Positions 43,449 to 52,028 of a stretch of 64,000 nucleotides of DNA are shown here, piece by piece. Positions within the stretch are counted from its first letter, which is position 1, and every line of letters starts with the position of its first letter. Under the pieces are notes generated by a model. The model saw only the letters and a program-made list of their open reading frames with translations. It did no database searches and was not told the DNA's origin. Source of the DNA: Methanoplanus sp. FWC-SCC4 (GTDB lineage Archaea > Halobacteriota > Methanomicrobia > Methanomicrobiales > Methanomicrobiaceae); contig NZ_CP043875.1 in the NCBI RefSeq assembly GCF_032878975.1, forward strand, positions 1,604,370 through 1,668,369, given 5' to 3'. The position numbers and the translations under genes are program-made.

Positions 43449-43802
43449 ATGACCAAAAAAAGACACCAAAAGAAGAAAAATTATCACAAATACAAAAATA
43501 GTAGTAATTTAAGTGAGAGTCACACTCAGCATAAAAAATTCAAATATCCGGAAAATAAACTCAAGAATAAAGGGATTTTTGCAAGAATCAGAATGCAAAT
43601 CTGTAAAAAGTATCGGAGATGGATTCCCGTAGAACCAGACGAAATTCCAGAGAAAATAGTATTAATGGCACAAAGGAAAAGGGATTTGCGACTTAAAGAA
43701 GAGTATGTCAAAGATAAAAATTTCATTTATAAAATATATTATAACAAAACAGGACACAGTCAACACAGAATAAAATATTACAAGAAGAAAATCTGTGAAT
43801 AA
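43449..43802 (+). CDS. Lysine-rich basic protein of unknown function
   Basis: A 117-residue, strongly basic and AT-rich gene product opening MTKKRHQKKKNYHKYK, with later FARIRMQICKKYRRW and a C-terminal KYYKKKICE. AGGTGA lies nine bases upstream of the ATG, so translation is plausible. No recognised domain. The composition, with high Lys, Asn and Tyr, differs from its neighbours, and it sits behind a tRNA gene; both hint at acquired DNA. A nucleic-acid-binding role is only suggested by charge. It could also be a spurious frame. Confidence 0.5.
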   Translation: MTKKRHQKKKNYHKYKNSSNLSESHTQHKKFKYPENKLKNKGIFARIRMQICKKYRRWIPVEPDEIPEKIVLMAQRKRDLRLKEEYVKDKNFIYKIYYNKTGHSQHRIKYYKKKICE

Positions 43803-43878
43803 CTGCAATAATGTCGATTTTTTCTTTACATCTTTTCCATCCCAAAACTAATATAATATAAAATACTCATTTTCGGAT

Positions 43879-44337
43879 ATGAAACTTAATCCGGTGCTGA
43901 TACTTATAGCACTTTTAGGAACGGGTATTTTCATAACAGGGTGCACTACCGAAGACAAAAACGGCGAACAGCCCGGACTAAAAAGCACAACATGGCACCT
44001 CACCGGATACAAAGACGAGGGAGGGGAATATCAGCCCCTCATTTCAGGAACGGAAATCTCACTCATCATCCTCACTGACGGGAAGATATCAGGCTCCGCC
44101 GGATGCAACGGTTACGGCGGAATATACACGGTAGAGGAAAACAAAATCTCTTTTCAAAATATCTACTCAACTGAAATCTACTGCGCAATACCAATCGGGA
44201 CAATGGAGCAGGAAACCTGGTATCTTACCAGTTTGAGGGATTCATCATCATATCAGATTCAAAACGGCAAACTCGACATCATGAATGAAAACGGTGAGAC
44301 AATTCTCACTTATGAAAACAGGATACAAAAAATATAA
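43879..44337 (+). CDS. META-domain lipoprotein
   Basis: A 152-residue secreted protein. The signal peptide is followed by a lipobox-like IFITGC, so lipid anchoring at Cys22 is likely. The mature part is a META/HslJ-like domain: STTWHLTGYKDEGG, a central SGSAGCNGYGGIYT and ending with MEQETWYLTSLRDSSSYQI. HslJ proteins in bacteria are linked to heat or drug tolerance; the role here is unknown. It is convergent with the por operon. Confidence 0.85.
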   Translation: MKLNPVLILIALLGTGIFITGCTTEDKNGEQPGLKSTTWHLTGYKDEGGEYQPLISGTEISLIILTDGKISGSAGCNGYGGIYTVEENKISFQNIYSTEIYCAIPIGTMEQETWYLTSLRDSSSYQIQNGKLDIMNENGETILTYENRIQKI

Positions 44338-44341
44338 ATTA

Positions 44342-44365
44342 TTCCGGCTTTAATCCCTGCCGGAA
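44342..44365. terminator. Hairpin at the convergent end of the por operon
   Basis: An inverted repeat, TTCCGGC and GCCGGAA, with a 10-base loop, four bases after the META lipoprotein stop and about 60 bases beyond the porD stop. Likely a 3'-end structure. Confidence 0.5.
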
Positions 44366-44423
44366 AAACAATTCAATTTAATGAAAATACCAGGATTTAG
44401 GCATTCTCATAATATATGATTGT

Positions 44424-44669
44424 TTAATCTTCTTCCCTGACCATCGAGATGGCTTTTTTCGGACAGACCTCTGCACAGATTCCGCAACCCTTGCAGAAAT
44501 CATAGTCTATCTCAAAATCTGTGGTTATTGCGGCATCAGGGCAGAAACGGTAACAGTTGCCGCAGCTGTTGCATTTTTCCCTGTCCACAACAGGTTTGAA
44601 TGTCCTCCAGGAACCGGTGTTTCCACAGGCTCCCTTCTTTGGTCTTGAAATTGCAAGTTTTGCACTCAT
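44424..44669 (-). CDS. porD: Pyruvate:ferredoxin oxidoreductase delta subunit (PorD)
   Basis: An 81-residue ferredoxin-type subunit with two [4Fe-4S] motifs, [16 protein letters not shown] and [16 protein letters not shown]. It relays electrons from the catalytic clusters to ferredoxin. It overlaps porC by four bases (ATGA) and ends the operon. The N-terminal [20 protein letters not shown] is typical of PorD. Confidence 0.93.
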   Translation of the reverse strand: MSAKLAISRPKKGACGNTGSWRTFKPVVDREKCNSCGNCYRFCPDAAITTDFEIDYDFCKGCGICAEVCPKKAISMVREED

Positions 44670-45193
44670 AACACCAGCTCCTCATATGCCTTTAAGGCTG
44701 CCTCGGTATTTCTCTCATCCTTAAACACTCCTGAGATCGCCTCCCTCACTGATTCACGGGAAACGAGACCGACCTTTGCAATTGCTCCCAGAAGCGGGGT
44801 ATTCAGGATTGGGTTTCCGGCAATGACAAGGTCAAGTGAAAGTGCAACACCGGTAAGATCAGCACTGTAAACCTTGTGGCCTTCCATTTCAACAGGATGA
44901 GGGCTGTTTATTAAAACCTCTCCGTCCGGCTTAATGCCGTTTAAAACGTCAACAGTCTGCATGATGCTTGGATCAAGGACAATAACAAGATCAGGCTTTC
45001 TGATCTGTGAGTACACCCTGATTGGATGATCATCGATTCTTATGAAGGATACAACCGGAGCACCGCGTCTCTCGGCACCGTAAAGAGGTGTCGCAGTGGC
45101 ATGCTTTCCGTCAAGGAAAGCAGCATTTGCAAGAAGTTTTGCGGCTGTTACACCGCCCTGACCTCCGCGTGAATGGAGTCTTATCTCATACAT
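44666..45193 (-). CDS. porC: Pyruvate:ferredoxin oxidoreductase gamma subunit (PorC)
   Basis: A 175-residue subunit with the gamma-family opening [20 protein letters not shown], a central [19 protein letters not shown] and VLDPSIMQT. It contacts the CoA and TPP-containing subunits. Its start abuts the porA stop directly and its 3' end overlaps porD, so translation is coupled. Length is normal. Confidence 0.93.
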   Translation of the reverse strand: MYEIRLHSRGGQGGVTAAKLLANAAFLDGKHATATPLYGAERRGAPVVSFIRIDDHPIRVYSQIRKPDLVIVLDPSIMQTVDVLNGIKPDGEVLINSPHPVEMEGHKVYSADLTGVALSLDLVIAGNPILNTPLLGAIAKVGLVSRESVREAISGVFKDERNTEAALKAYEELVL

Positions 45194-46306
45194 TTACTCG
45201 CTCACCCCGAACCACTCTTCTCCGCCTTCCTTTCTGTGCCTGACAAATCCGGCGATGTCGTCAAATGTGACTTCCTGACCGCCGAGACCGGCAATGACAC
45301 TGAACGGATTGCATCCGGTTTTTGAGCGGATTTCGTTTGCAAGAACACCGCCGTATCCGAATGAATAGTCACGGTCAATTACAACGACCTCCTTACCCAA
45401 AAGAACACCTTTTAAGTCAGGGAAAGGCCTGAACCAGCGGACACGAACTGTACCGACACGAATACCCTCTTTTCTGAGAATATCTGCGGCAACTTCCATC
45501 TCCTTTCCAAGAGTTCCCATGGCGACAATCACAACTTCGGCATCTTCGGTCATGTATTCCTCATACATACCGTAACTGCGGCCAAAGCGCTTTTCAAACT
45601 CGCTATGAGCTTCCCCGATAACTGCCACGGAATCGTTCATTCCACGCTGGATGTCATGACGGAATTTAAAGTGCTCTGATGGAGGTGTGAGTGTACCGTA
45701 TCCGCCAGGATTGTCTATATCAATTGCATGCGCCAGTTTGATCGGCGGGATGTAGTCCCCCGGCTCAACTGTCTCAAGCGACTGGGTAATGTGTGTTAAA
45801 AGGAATCCGTCAAGATTGATCATCACAGGCAGGGAAACATCATCATGCTCTGCAATACGGAATGCCATCAGTGTGGTATCATATGCCTCCTGAACAGTCG
45901 ACACATATACCTGAAGCCATCCGGTATCCCTCATTGAGATAGAATCGGAGTGTTCAGCACCGATATTCCATCCTGGACCAAGGGCACGGTTCGCATTTGC
46001 CATTACAATAGGGAGGCGTGCTCCCGCTGACATGTGAAGCATCTCGCACATATACACAAGTCCGTGTGAACTTGTTGCGGTAAACGTCCTGACGCCTGTT
46101 GCGGAAGAACCAATGCACGCAGCCATTGATGAATGTTCTGACTCAACAGGGATATAGCGTGCATCGAGCTGACCTGAGCTTACATAGTTTGCAATCTCTT
46201 CCACAATCTCTGTCTGCGGAGTGATAGGATATGCCGCAACAACGACAGGTTTTGCATCCTTTACAGCCGTTGCAACAGCCTTGTTTCCGGTTGAAATTGT
46301 CAGCAT
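45194..46306 (-). CDS. porA: Pyruvate:ferredoxin oxidoreductase alpha subunit (PorA)
   Basis: A 370-residue subunit opening with TGNKAVATAVKDAKP and AYPITPQTEIVEEIANYVSS, then VESEHSSMAACIGSSATGVR, all typical of the POR alpha chain, which together with beta forms the TPP-binding pocket. GTLGKEMEVAADILRKEGI and VRWFRPFPD mark the C-terminal domain. It overlaps porB by seven bases. It belongs to the enzyme that reductively carboxylates acetyl-CoA to pyruvate in methanogens. A 2-ketoisovalerate oxidoreductase is less likely given the beta subunit. Confidence 0.92.
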   Translation of the reverse strand: MLTISTGNKAVATAVKDAKPVVVAAYPITPQTEIVEEIANYVSSGQLDARYIPVESEHSSMAACIGSSATGVRTFTATSSHGLVYMCEMLHMSAGARLPIVMANANRALGPGWNIGAEHSDSISMRDTGWLQVYVSTVQEAYDTTLMAFRIAEHDDVSLPVMINLDGFLLTHITQSLETVEPGDYIPPIKLAHAIDIDNPGGYGTLTPPSEHFKFRHDIQRGMNDSVAVIGEAHSEFEKRFGRSYGMYEEYMTEDAEVVIVAMGTLGKEMEVAADILRKEGIRVGTVRVRWFRPFPDLKGVLLGKEVVVIDRDYSFGYGGVLANEIRSKTGCNPFSVIAGLGGQEVTFDDIAGFVRHRKEGGEEWFGVSE

Positions 46307-47181
46307 ATTCCAGTCTCCTCCTTCTCAAGTCTTTTGATGTTCATCTCAACATGCTCCTGCAAAACAGCGATGTCCTCTTTGGTTGCTGTTTTGAAACGTC
46401 CCTGTTGTTTTAGATAATCCTCGACAGGAATTCTCTTCTTCATCGCCGCTTTTGAAGCGCCGGTAATTTTTAATTTCCCGCTTTCACGTTCGTATAAGAC
46501 CCACATTCCGGACTGCACTGCAAGTTTTCCCATATCGATAGTCTTCTCTGCAGGGTAACGCCATCCGGGAGGACATGGTGCAAGGACATGCATAAACTTT
46601 GGACCGGGTATTGAAAGTGCTTTTTTGACTTTATTATAGAGATCCACCGGGTATGCACTGCATGCAGTAGCCATATATGCAGGATTATGGGCTGCCACAA
46701 TTGCATCAAGATCTTTTTTGTATTCATTCTTTCCAAGCGGCGTTGTCGTTGTTCTTGCGCCAAGCGGTGTTGCACCTGATCTCTGCATGCCTGTGTTTGA
46801 GTATGCCTCGTTGTCATAGCATACATACAAAAAGTCAGTACCGCGTTCAAGAGCACCCGAAAGCGCCTGAATTCCTATGTCGACTGTTCCGCCATCACCT
46901 GCAAAACAGATGACATTGGTCTGTTTACCAATGGCACGGAATGCTTCACTCATACCTGATGCAACCGCCGCTGCGGATGCAAATGCAACGTTGTACACCG
47001 GAATGTCAACTGCAGTATTAGGATAAATCCCCTGAATCACACTTGTACAACATGCGGGAACAACCAGCACCGTATCCTTACCTGCCGCTTTGGTAACATA
47101 GCGGAGGGTTAAAGAGGCACTGCACCCTGCACATGCGGATGTTGTCTTTAGTATGAATTCCTCATCCGGAATTTCTGCCAA
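46300..47181 (-). CDS. porB: Pyruvate:ferredoxin oxidoreductase beta subunit (PorB)
   Basis: A 293-residue TPP-binding subunit. CAGCSASLTLRYV near residues 17-29 provides two cluster cysteines. CFAGDGGTVDIGIQALSGAL and VCYDNEAYSNTGMQRSGATP form the TPP/Mg2+ site, followed by TPLGK as in POR beta. It is the first gene of the operon here, giving the order B-A-C-D. That order differs from the porC-D-A-B order I recall for other archaea. About 155 bases upstream should include the promoter. Confidence 0.93.
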   Translation of the reverse strand: MAEIPDEEFILKTTSACAGCSASLTLRYVTKAAGKDTVLVVPACCTSVIQGIYPNTAVDIPVYNVAFASAAAVASGMSEAFRAIGKQTNVICFAGDGGTVDIGIQALSGALERGTDFLYVCYDNEAYSNTGMQRSGATPLGARTTTTPLGKNEYKKDLDAIVAAHNPAYMATACSAYPVDLYNKVKKALSIPGPKFMHVLAPCPPGWRYPAEKTIDMGKLAVQSGMWVLYERESGKLKITGASKAAMKKRIPVEDYLKQQGRFKTATKEDIAVLQEHVEMNIKRLEKEETGIC

Positions 47182-47337
47182 TATTAAAACCTCACTAAAT
47201 AATTTGTCATCATTTATAATGATGGTTTGGCTTGAAATTATAAAAGAGTAAATAATGCAAAAGCCGGATCAGGAAATGCACCCACTGAATATATTATAAC
47301 AGCCATCAAAACATAAGACATTAACATCAAATCAACC

Positions 47338-47901
47338 ATGTTATGGGACTATTATAAAACGCTGGGCCTTAAAATCACAGCCACAGATGAGGATATCAAA
47401 AAGGCATACAGGAGTCTTGCAAAGGCATACCACCCTGATACATCCACCCACCCAAACGCTGCCGAACAGTTCAGACTGATTACAATCGCATATGAAACCC
47501 TCTCCGGACCTGATACCAAAAGTGAATACGATAAAAAATTAAAAGGAAGTCAGGAGAGTTACACTAAGAGTGAAACTCACAAAGAGGATAAAAAAGACGA
47601 ATATTCCCTGATGGCAGACTACGAGTTCACGGTCAGGGAAAAAGAGCGTTTTTTAATTGACGGAGAGGAGCTTGTTCTCAAAAATACAAGGCATCTTTTA
47701 ATCAAAGACACAGAATACATCGTATATAATGACGGTCTCATAAACATAGGGGGCATTCACAGATTTAAAAATTCAGGGACTGAACGCTATTTAATAGACG
47801 GCACTGAATACATCCTTGAAAATGCAGAACATTATTATCAGAAAGGAGAGGAATTCATACTGATTAACGGAATTCCCTACAAAATAAAATCCTCTGATTA
47901 A
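47338..47901 (+). CDS. J-domain protein with duplicated C-terminal region
   Basis: A 187-residue protein. Residues 4-66 form a J-domain (KKAYRSLAKAYHPDTSTHP, with the HPD at 32-34) that can stimulate a DnaK/Hsp70 ATPase. After a charged linker (70-90) there are two similar beta-rich units: ERFLIDGEELVLKN (103-116) and ERYLIDGTEYILEN (149-162), each followed by a His and a Lys/Glu stretch. There is no Gly/Phe region, zinc finger or DnaJ C-terminal domain, so it is not classical DnaJ. The tail may bind a specific client; that is inference. Confidence 0.82.
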   Translation: MLWDYYKTLGLKITATDEDIKKAYRSLAKAYHPDTSTHPNAAEQFRLITIAYETLSGPDTKSEYDKKLKGSQESYTKSETHKEDKKDEYSLMADYEFTVREKERFLIDGEELVLKNTRHLLIKDTEYIVYNDGLINIGGIHRFKNSGTERYLIDGTEYILENAEHYYQKGEEFILINGIPYKIKSSD

Positions 47902-47937
47902 CCAGTGAGTGCATAAAAAATAACACTGTTATTTTCA

Positions 47938-47952
47938 TCAGGCGGGGCCTGA
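47938..47952. terminator. GC-rich hairpin after the J-domain gene
   Basis: A perfect 6-base stem, TCAGGC and GCCTGA, with a GGG loop, about 37 bases after the J-domain stop in an otherwise AT-rich intergenic region. No long T-run follows, so terminator function is tentative. Confidence 0.35.
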
Positions 47953-48070
47953 AATAATGTTAAAAGACACTTTTTCTAAAGAATTTTAGGGAGAGATTTA
48001 ATTTAGAAAGATTCAAAACCACAATATCCTTATATATTTCTAAAATAATCAGATTTTAAAGGTGAAAATA

Positions 48071-49012
48071 ATGGTGAAATTACCTGACAAGAAATCACTG
48101 GAAGGATTATCCAAAAAAGTAGGGGAGGCTGTAAAACTTCCGGAAAAGCCGGAAGACAAAGAAATCGCAGAAACTAACGATTCTCAAACAGCTTCAGTTC
48201 CAAACGGCCTTTCAGAAGAGGAAATCAATAAAATACGTGAGGAAGAGAGGAAAAAAATTGAACAGGAGAGAATAGAGAAGGAAAAAGCTGAAAAGGCCAA
48301 AAAATACGAGGAGATAGAAGCCGAAAAAAGGAAGGAAGAGGAAAGAATTCTCGAAGAAAGAAAAAAGCAGGAAGAACTCGAAAAACTTGAAAAAGAGCGT
48401 CAGGCAGAAGAGGCAATAAAAGAAAAAGAACGGGAGGAATGGAAAAAAGAGGAGGAAAGAAAGAAAACGGAAGACGAAAAAAAGCGTCAGGAAATTGAGA
48501 AGGAAATCCTCAGAAAACAAAAGGAGGAGGCAAAAGCAGCTAAAAAAGGCGGCCACCTCGTAAGGAATATCGGGATTGTTGTCCTTTTGATTGCAGTTAT
48601 TCTGGTTGCCGGATATATCTCTCTTATTACCGGAAATGACAATATCGAGGCATATGGCTATCCGCTTTCATACTCGGCACAGTATGATGTTCTGATGCCT
48701 GACAGCAAAGAAGTAAGCTTTGGCGGAATTCCTGTATCCGCAGTTACAAGCGGGGATTCAACGATCCTGAAAATAGGAAATGACAGGCAGTCAATCAATA
48801 AAGGTGAGACAAAAACATTCCAGCCAAAACATATTACAATCAAAATGTTTGGAATGAGTGTTTATGATTCAGACTATCAGGTGACTGCAACATACAGGGG
48901 AATTGTCACAAACAGGATAGATCTTTTAATGACCATAAAAACATCAGCCCCAATACAGCAGTGGCTTGCTAAAATAATGACACCGGGCGGAGTTGCAATA
49001 ACTCCGGTATAA
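48071..49012 (+). CDS. Coiled-coil single-pass membrane protein
   Basis: A protein of about 313 residues. Residues 50-160 are an uninterrupted charged coiled coil made almost only of Glu, Lys and Arg (for example EEERKKIEQERIEKEKAEK). A membrane helix follows near 168-190 (IGIVVLLIAVILVAGYISLI), then a beta-like extracytoplasmic domain of about 120 residues ending MTPGGVAITPV. The ATG at 48071 is preceded by AAAGGTGA. The layout recalls TolA/TonB, but the order (coiled coil inside, domain outside) and sequence give no family. It may link cytosolic and surface structures. Confidence 0.75.
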   Translation: MVKLPDKKSLEGLSKKVGEAVKLPEKPEDKEIAETNDSQTASVPNGLSEEEINKIREEERKKIEQERIEKEKAEKAKKYEEIEAEKRKEEERILEERKKQEELEKLEKERQAEEAIKEKEREEWKKEEERKKTEDEKKRQEIEKEILRKQKEEAKAAKKGGHLVRNIGIVVLLIAVILVAGYISLITGNDNIEAYGYPLSYSAQYDVLMPDSKEVSFGGIPVSAVTSGDSTILKIGNDRQSINKGETKTFQPKHITIKMFGMSVYDSDYQVTATYRGIVTNRIDLLMTIKTSAPIQQWLAKIMTPGGVAITPV

Positions 49013-49044
49013 TTTTTTCCGATTTTCTTTATTAATATTATAAA

Positions 49045-49824
49045 TTACCACAACTCAGCTGTTTTCTTAAGCTGTGCGTATTTCTTTAAAATTTCATCCT
49101 GGTGGGATATGCTTTTTCTGTGAACATCAATGGGCGTAAACACAATCCCGCAGTCAACATCCCACAACACAAGGCCCTCAGGTGGTGCGGCAGGATACCT
49201 GTGCCCTTCGGTATTCAGAAGTGAATCCCTTATTTCCACAGGTTCAATCTCACCCCTGCCAGCCAGCATAAGTGCATGTGACATGCACCTGACCATATTC
49301 CACAAAAATGAGACACCGGTTATTTCAAAAACAGTAAATCCGTCTTCAGTAAAAACATCGCATGAGAGAATTTCCCTGTGGGGACTTTTCCCGTCAAGAC
49401 GTGCAAATCTTGTAAAATTGTGCCGGCCTTCAAAGTAAGCCGCAGATTGCCTCATTTTTTCGATATCATAATCTGTTCCGTAAAAATAATACCTGTAAGT
49501 CCTTTTTTTTGCTGCCAGACGCGGATTGAAATTTTCGTCTACCTCTGCCCATCCGGTAAAACGGATATCACCAGGCAGTTTTTTGTTTATTGCCAAAACA
49601 GCCCTTTCAGGATACGGGGTTGTGAATGAAATTACCTGACAGCGTGCATGAACACCCCTGTCAGTTCTTCCTGACAGATAAATCCGTGCTTTTTGCCGGT
49701 CTGAAAAGAGATTCAGTTCCGTCAGGGATTTTATTATATCGTCCATGACGGTTCTTTTACCGGTCTGCTGCTGAGAGCCTGAAAACCCGGTACCAAAGTA
49801 TGCAATCCTAAAAGCCAGCCTCAT
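49045..49824 (-). CDS. truA: tRNA pseudouridine(38-40) synthase TruA
   Basis: A 259-residue archaeal TruA. The active-site region reads LSGRTDRGVHARCQVISF, with the catalytic Asp in GRTDRGVHA. RLAYFGTGFSG-like opening, LAAKKRTYRYYFYG, and the late ITGVSFLWNMVRCM agree. It isomerises uridines at positions 38-40 of tRNA. Its start overlaps the PHP gene end by four bases. Confidence 0.94.
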   Translation of the reverse strand: MRLAFRIAYFGTGFSGSQQQTGKRTVMDDIIKSLTELNLFSDRQKARIYLSGRTDRGVHARCQVISFTTPYPERAVLAINKKLPGDIRFTGWAEVDENFNPRLAAKKRTYRYYFYGTDYDIEKMRQSAAYFEGRHNFTRFARLDGKSPHREILSCDVFTEDGFTVFEITGVSFLWNMVRCMSHALMLAGRGEIEPVEIRDSLLNTEGHRYPAAPPEGLVLWDVDCGIVFTPIDVHRKSISHQDEILKKYAQLKKTAELW

Positions 49825-50489
49825 CTCTTATGAACACGCCCGGATATTTTTCGCTTGGTATTCCGCCAGGACTGGTGTGTATATGCACGAAGCGGAGTCA
49901 TCTTCCCCCTGACTTCGGTTTTTCCGGCGATTATTGCATTGATTACCGAATCAACATTTTTATCGGCATCAACCAGAGTAAGCCCGTACCCGACAAATCT
50001 TGCATTATGGGCATCACTCCCTGCAACACACGGTTTTTCATAAAATTTTGCTTTTCTGCCGGCTTTTTTGTTTGCAGCACCTACAATATAACGACTGTTA
50101 AAACATTCCACAGCATCAACAACACTAATGGCGGTCTTTAGCTTAATTCCAACACCATGCCTCCACTGGTGATAAGGATGGGGCAGAATAAGCAATGCTC
50201 CAAGCTCTTTTGCTATCCTCACAGTTTCAAAAAAGTCAAGTCCTTTTGGAATTTCTTCTGTGATACCAAGAGCAAGCAGATGACCCTGCCTTGTGGAAAT
50301 CTCAATCCCCGGTATCACAAGTACAGGTGAGTCAATGCCAAGCGCATATATGGCGCCTTTCGTTGTGTCATGGTCGGTTATTGCTATTACATCAAGACCG
50401 GCCGCTTCAGCTTTTTTAAGTACATCTTCCACACCGCTCTCCCCGTCACGTGAGAAACTGGTATGGATATGCAGATCGCACTTTAACAT
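49821..50489 (-). CDS. PHP-domain metal-dependent phosphoesterase
   Basis: A protein of about 222 residues. Metal ligands are visible as CDLHIHTSFSRDGE (HxH), IAITDHDTTKGA, PGIEISTRQGHLLALGI, LPHPYHQW and GSDAHNARFVG. The family includes phosphatases and histidinol phosphatase-like enzymes; the substrate is unknown. The ATG at 50489 gives a clean N-terminus, although a GTG at 50510 is possible. It overlaps truA by four bases and is divergent from the DHPS-like gene, so the two promoters share about 45 bases. Confidence 0.88.
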   Translation of the reverse strand: MLKCDLHIHTSFSRDGESGVEDVLKKAEAAGLDVIAITDHDTTKGAIYALGIDSPVLVIPGIEISTRQGHLLALGITEEIPKGLDFFETVRIAKELGALLILPHPYHQWRHGVGIKLKTAISVVDAVECFNSRYIVGAANKKAGRKAKFYEKPCVAGSDAHNARFVGYGLTLVDADKNVDSVINAIIAGKTEVRGKMTPLRAYTHQSWRNTKRKISGRVHKR

Positions 50490-50535
50490 CAGATCAGTAG
50501 TATTTTTCACCTATTGCATATTAATTCAAGCTACA

Positions 50536-51951
50536 ATGACAATACTTCTCCCGACAGGTGAACTGGCATATAATACGGTTCTGGAGGCTGCAAAAGGTTT
50601 TGATGTAAATATTGTTGTTTTTGGAAAAATAGCTGCATTCCTGACACCAAATAATCTGGAAAAAATATTACTGGAAAATAAAAACTGCGAAATGGTTCTG
50701 GTTTCGGGAATGTGCACCGCAGATTTTTCAAATCTTGAGGACAAAATGCACATTCCAATATACAGAGGTCCGCGCCATGCAGCAGACCTCGGCCTTGTCT
50801 TAAGAAGTCTTGACGAGATCAAACTCTCAAGGCACGTCCCGGCAGATGAGATGCTGGCAAAAAAACGCGAAGAAGAAGCTGTTTTCAAAGTCCTTGAAAA
50901 TGAAAAAAATTCATCCTGCGATTTTGAGATTAAAGGCCTTAAAATAGGTGGGAATTCGAGGATAAAGGTTCTTGCGGAGATAATGGATGCACACAAAAAC
51001 GTGGACACTGCATTTGTTGCAGCCCGTTATTTTGAATCGGGTGCGGATATTGTCGATTTGGGATTTGGATTTGATGCAACACCTGATGATGTGAAACGCA
51101 CATTTGAGTCCCTCAAAGAAGTGAAAGGTCTTCTTGCCGCAGACACACAGGACCCTGAACTGATAAAAGCGGCAATACCGTACACTGACATAATCCTCTC
51201 CCTTCACGATGAAAACATGGGCTCTGTTGCAGAGGATATCGCAAAACATGATGTTGCCGCAGTCATCGTGCCTCACGAAAAAACACTCGAAGAAAACATT
51301 GCAATGGCAAAAGAGGCGGGGATTAAAAAAATCATCGCCGATCCGCTTTTACAGCCTGTAGGTTCAGGGCTGGTAAAATCCCTGTCTGATTTTAAAAATA
51401 CGGGCTGCCCCTTATTCTTTGGTGCAGGAAATGTGGCAGAGCTCATCGATGCCGATTCAGTCGGGATAAACGCACTCCTGGCCGGCATGGCAAAGGAAAC
51501 CGGTGCATCGGTAATTTTTACAAGCGAGCATTCCGACAAGACAAAAGGCAGCATAAAGGAGATGAAGACAGCTGTCTGCATGATGGCACTTACAGATGAC
51601 AGACCGTACCCAAAAGATCTCGGAATCGATCTTTTTGTAATTAAGGAGAAGAGAAAAAGAAGAGAACCTCCACTGAAATACGAAACGATAACAGATGCCG
51701 AAGAGATGCCGGAAGATATGACATATGACCCTCTTGGCAATCTGAGAATCGGAATAGAAGACGGGTTCATAGTTGCCATACATAACGGCTCTGCAGTCAG
51801 GGGTAAAAAATGGGAAGATGTTTTCCACACCATACTAAAGCAGAACAGGGTTTCGCTAATGGATCACGCGGCATATCTCGGAAAAGAGTTATACAAGGCA
51901 GAACTTGCCCTAAAATTTGACCGAAGCTTTGATCAGGACGGAGATTTTTAA
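50536..51951 (+). CDS. Dihydropteroate synthase-related protein of methanogens
   Basis: A 471-residue protein matching the archaeal DHPS-related family thought to act in methanopterin synthesis. The N-terminal part (1-130; TILLPTGELAYNTVLEAAKG) is a distinct domain. The central barrel has ESGADIVDLGFGFDATPDDV, LLAADTQDPELIKAAI, IIADPLLQPVGSG and FGAGNVAELIDADSVGINAL. The C-terminal part is methanogen-specific. I start at the ATG at 50536, with no strong Shine-Dalgarno visible; longer in-frame starts would run into the divergent gene. Enzymatic activity for this family has not been settled, to my knowledge. Confidence 0.9.
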   Translation: MTILLPTGELAYNTVLEAAKGFDVNIVVFGKIAAFLTPNNLEKILLENKNCEMVLVSGMCTADFSNLEDKMHIPIYRGPRHAADLGLVLRSLDEIKLSRHVPADEMLAKKREEEAVFKVLENEKNSSCDFEIKGLKIGGNSRIKVLAEIMDAHKNVDTAFVAARYFESGADIVDLGFGFDATPDDVKRTFESLKEVKGLLAADTQDPELIKAAIPYTDIILSLHDENMGSVAEDIAKHDVAAVIVPHEKTLEENIAMAKEAGIKKIIADPLLQPVGSGLVKSLSDFKNTGCPLFFGAGNVAELIDADSVGINALLAGMAKETGASVIFTSEHSDKTKGSIKEMKTAVCMMALTDDRPYPKDLGIDLFVIKEKRKRREPPLKYETITDAEEMPEDMTYDPLGNLRIGIEDGFIVAIHNGSAVRGKKWEDVFHTILKQNRVSLMDHAAYLGKELYKAELALKFDRSFDQDGDF

Positions 51952-52028
51952 ATAATCCGTTTCTTTTTTATTTTAACATTTAAGGCAGTAACAGCGTTTT
52001 AAAAAATCCCCGGTAAAAATAAAATATT

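Noticed and set aside
50293-50535. Longer N-terminus for the DHPS-like protein
   Set aside because: The extra codons overlap the divergent PHP gene antisense and do not resemble the family start; the ATG at 50536 fits.
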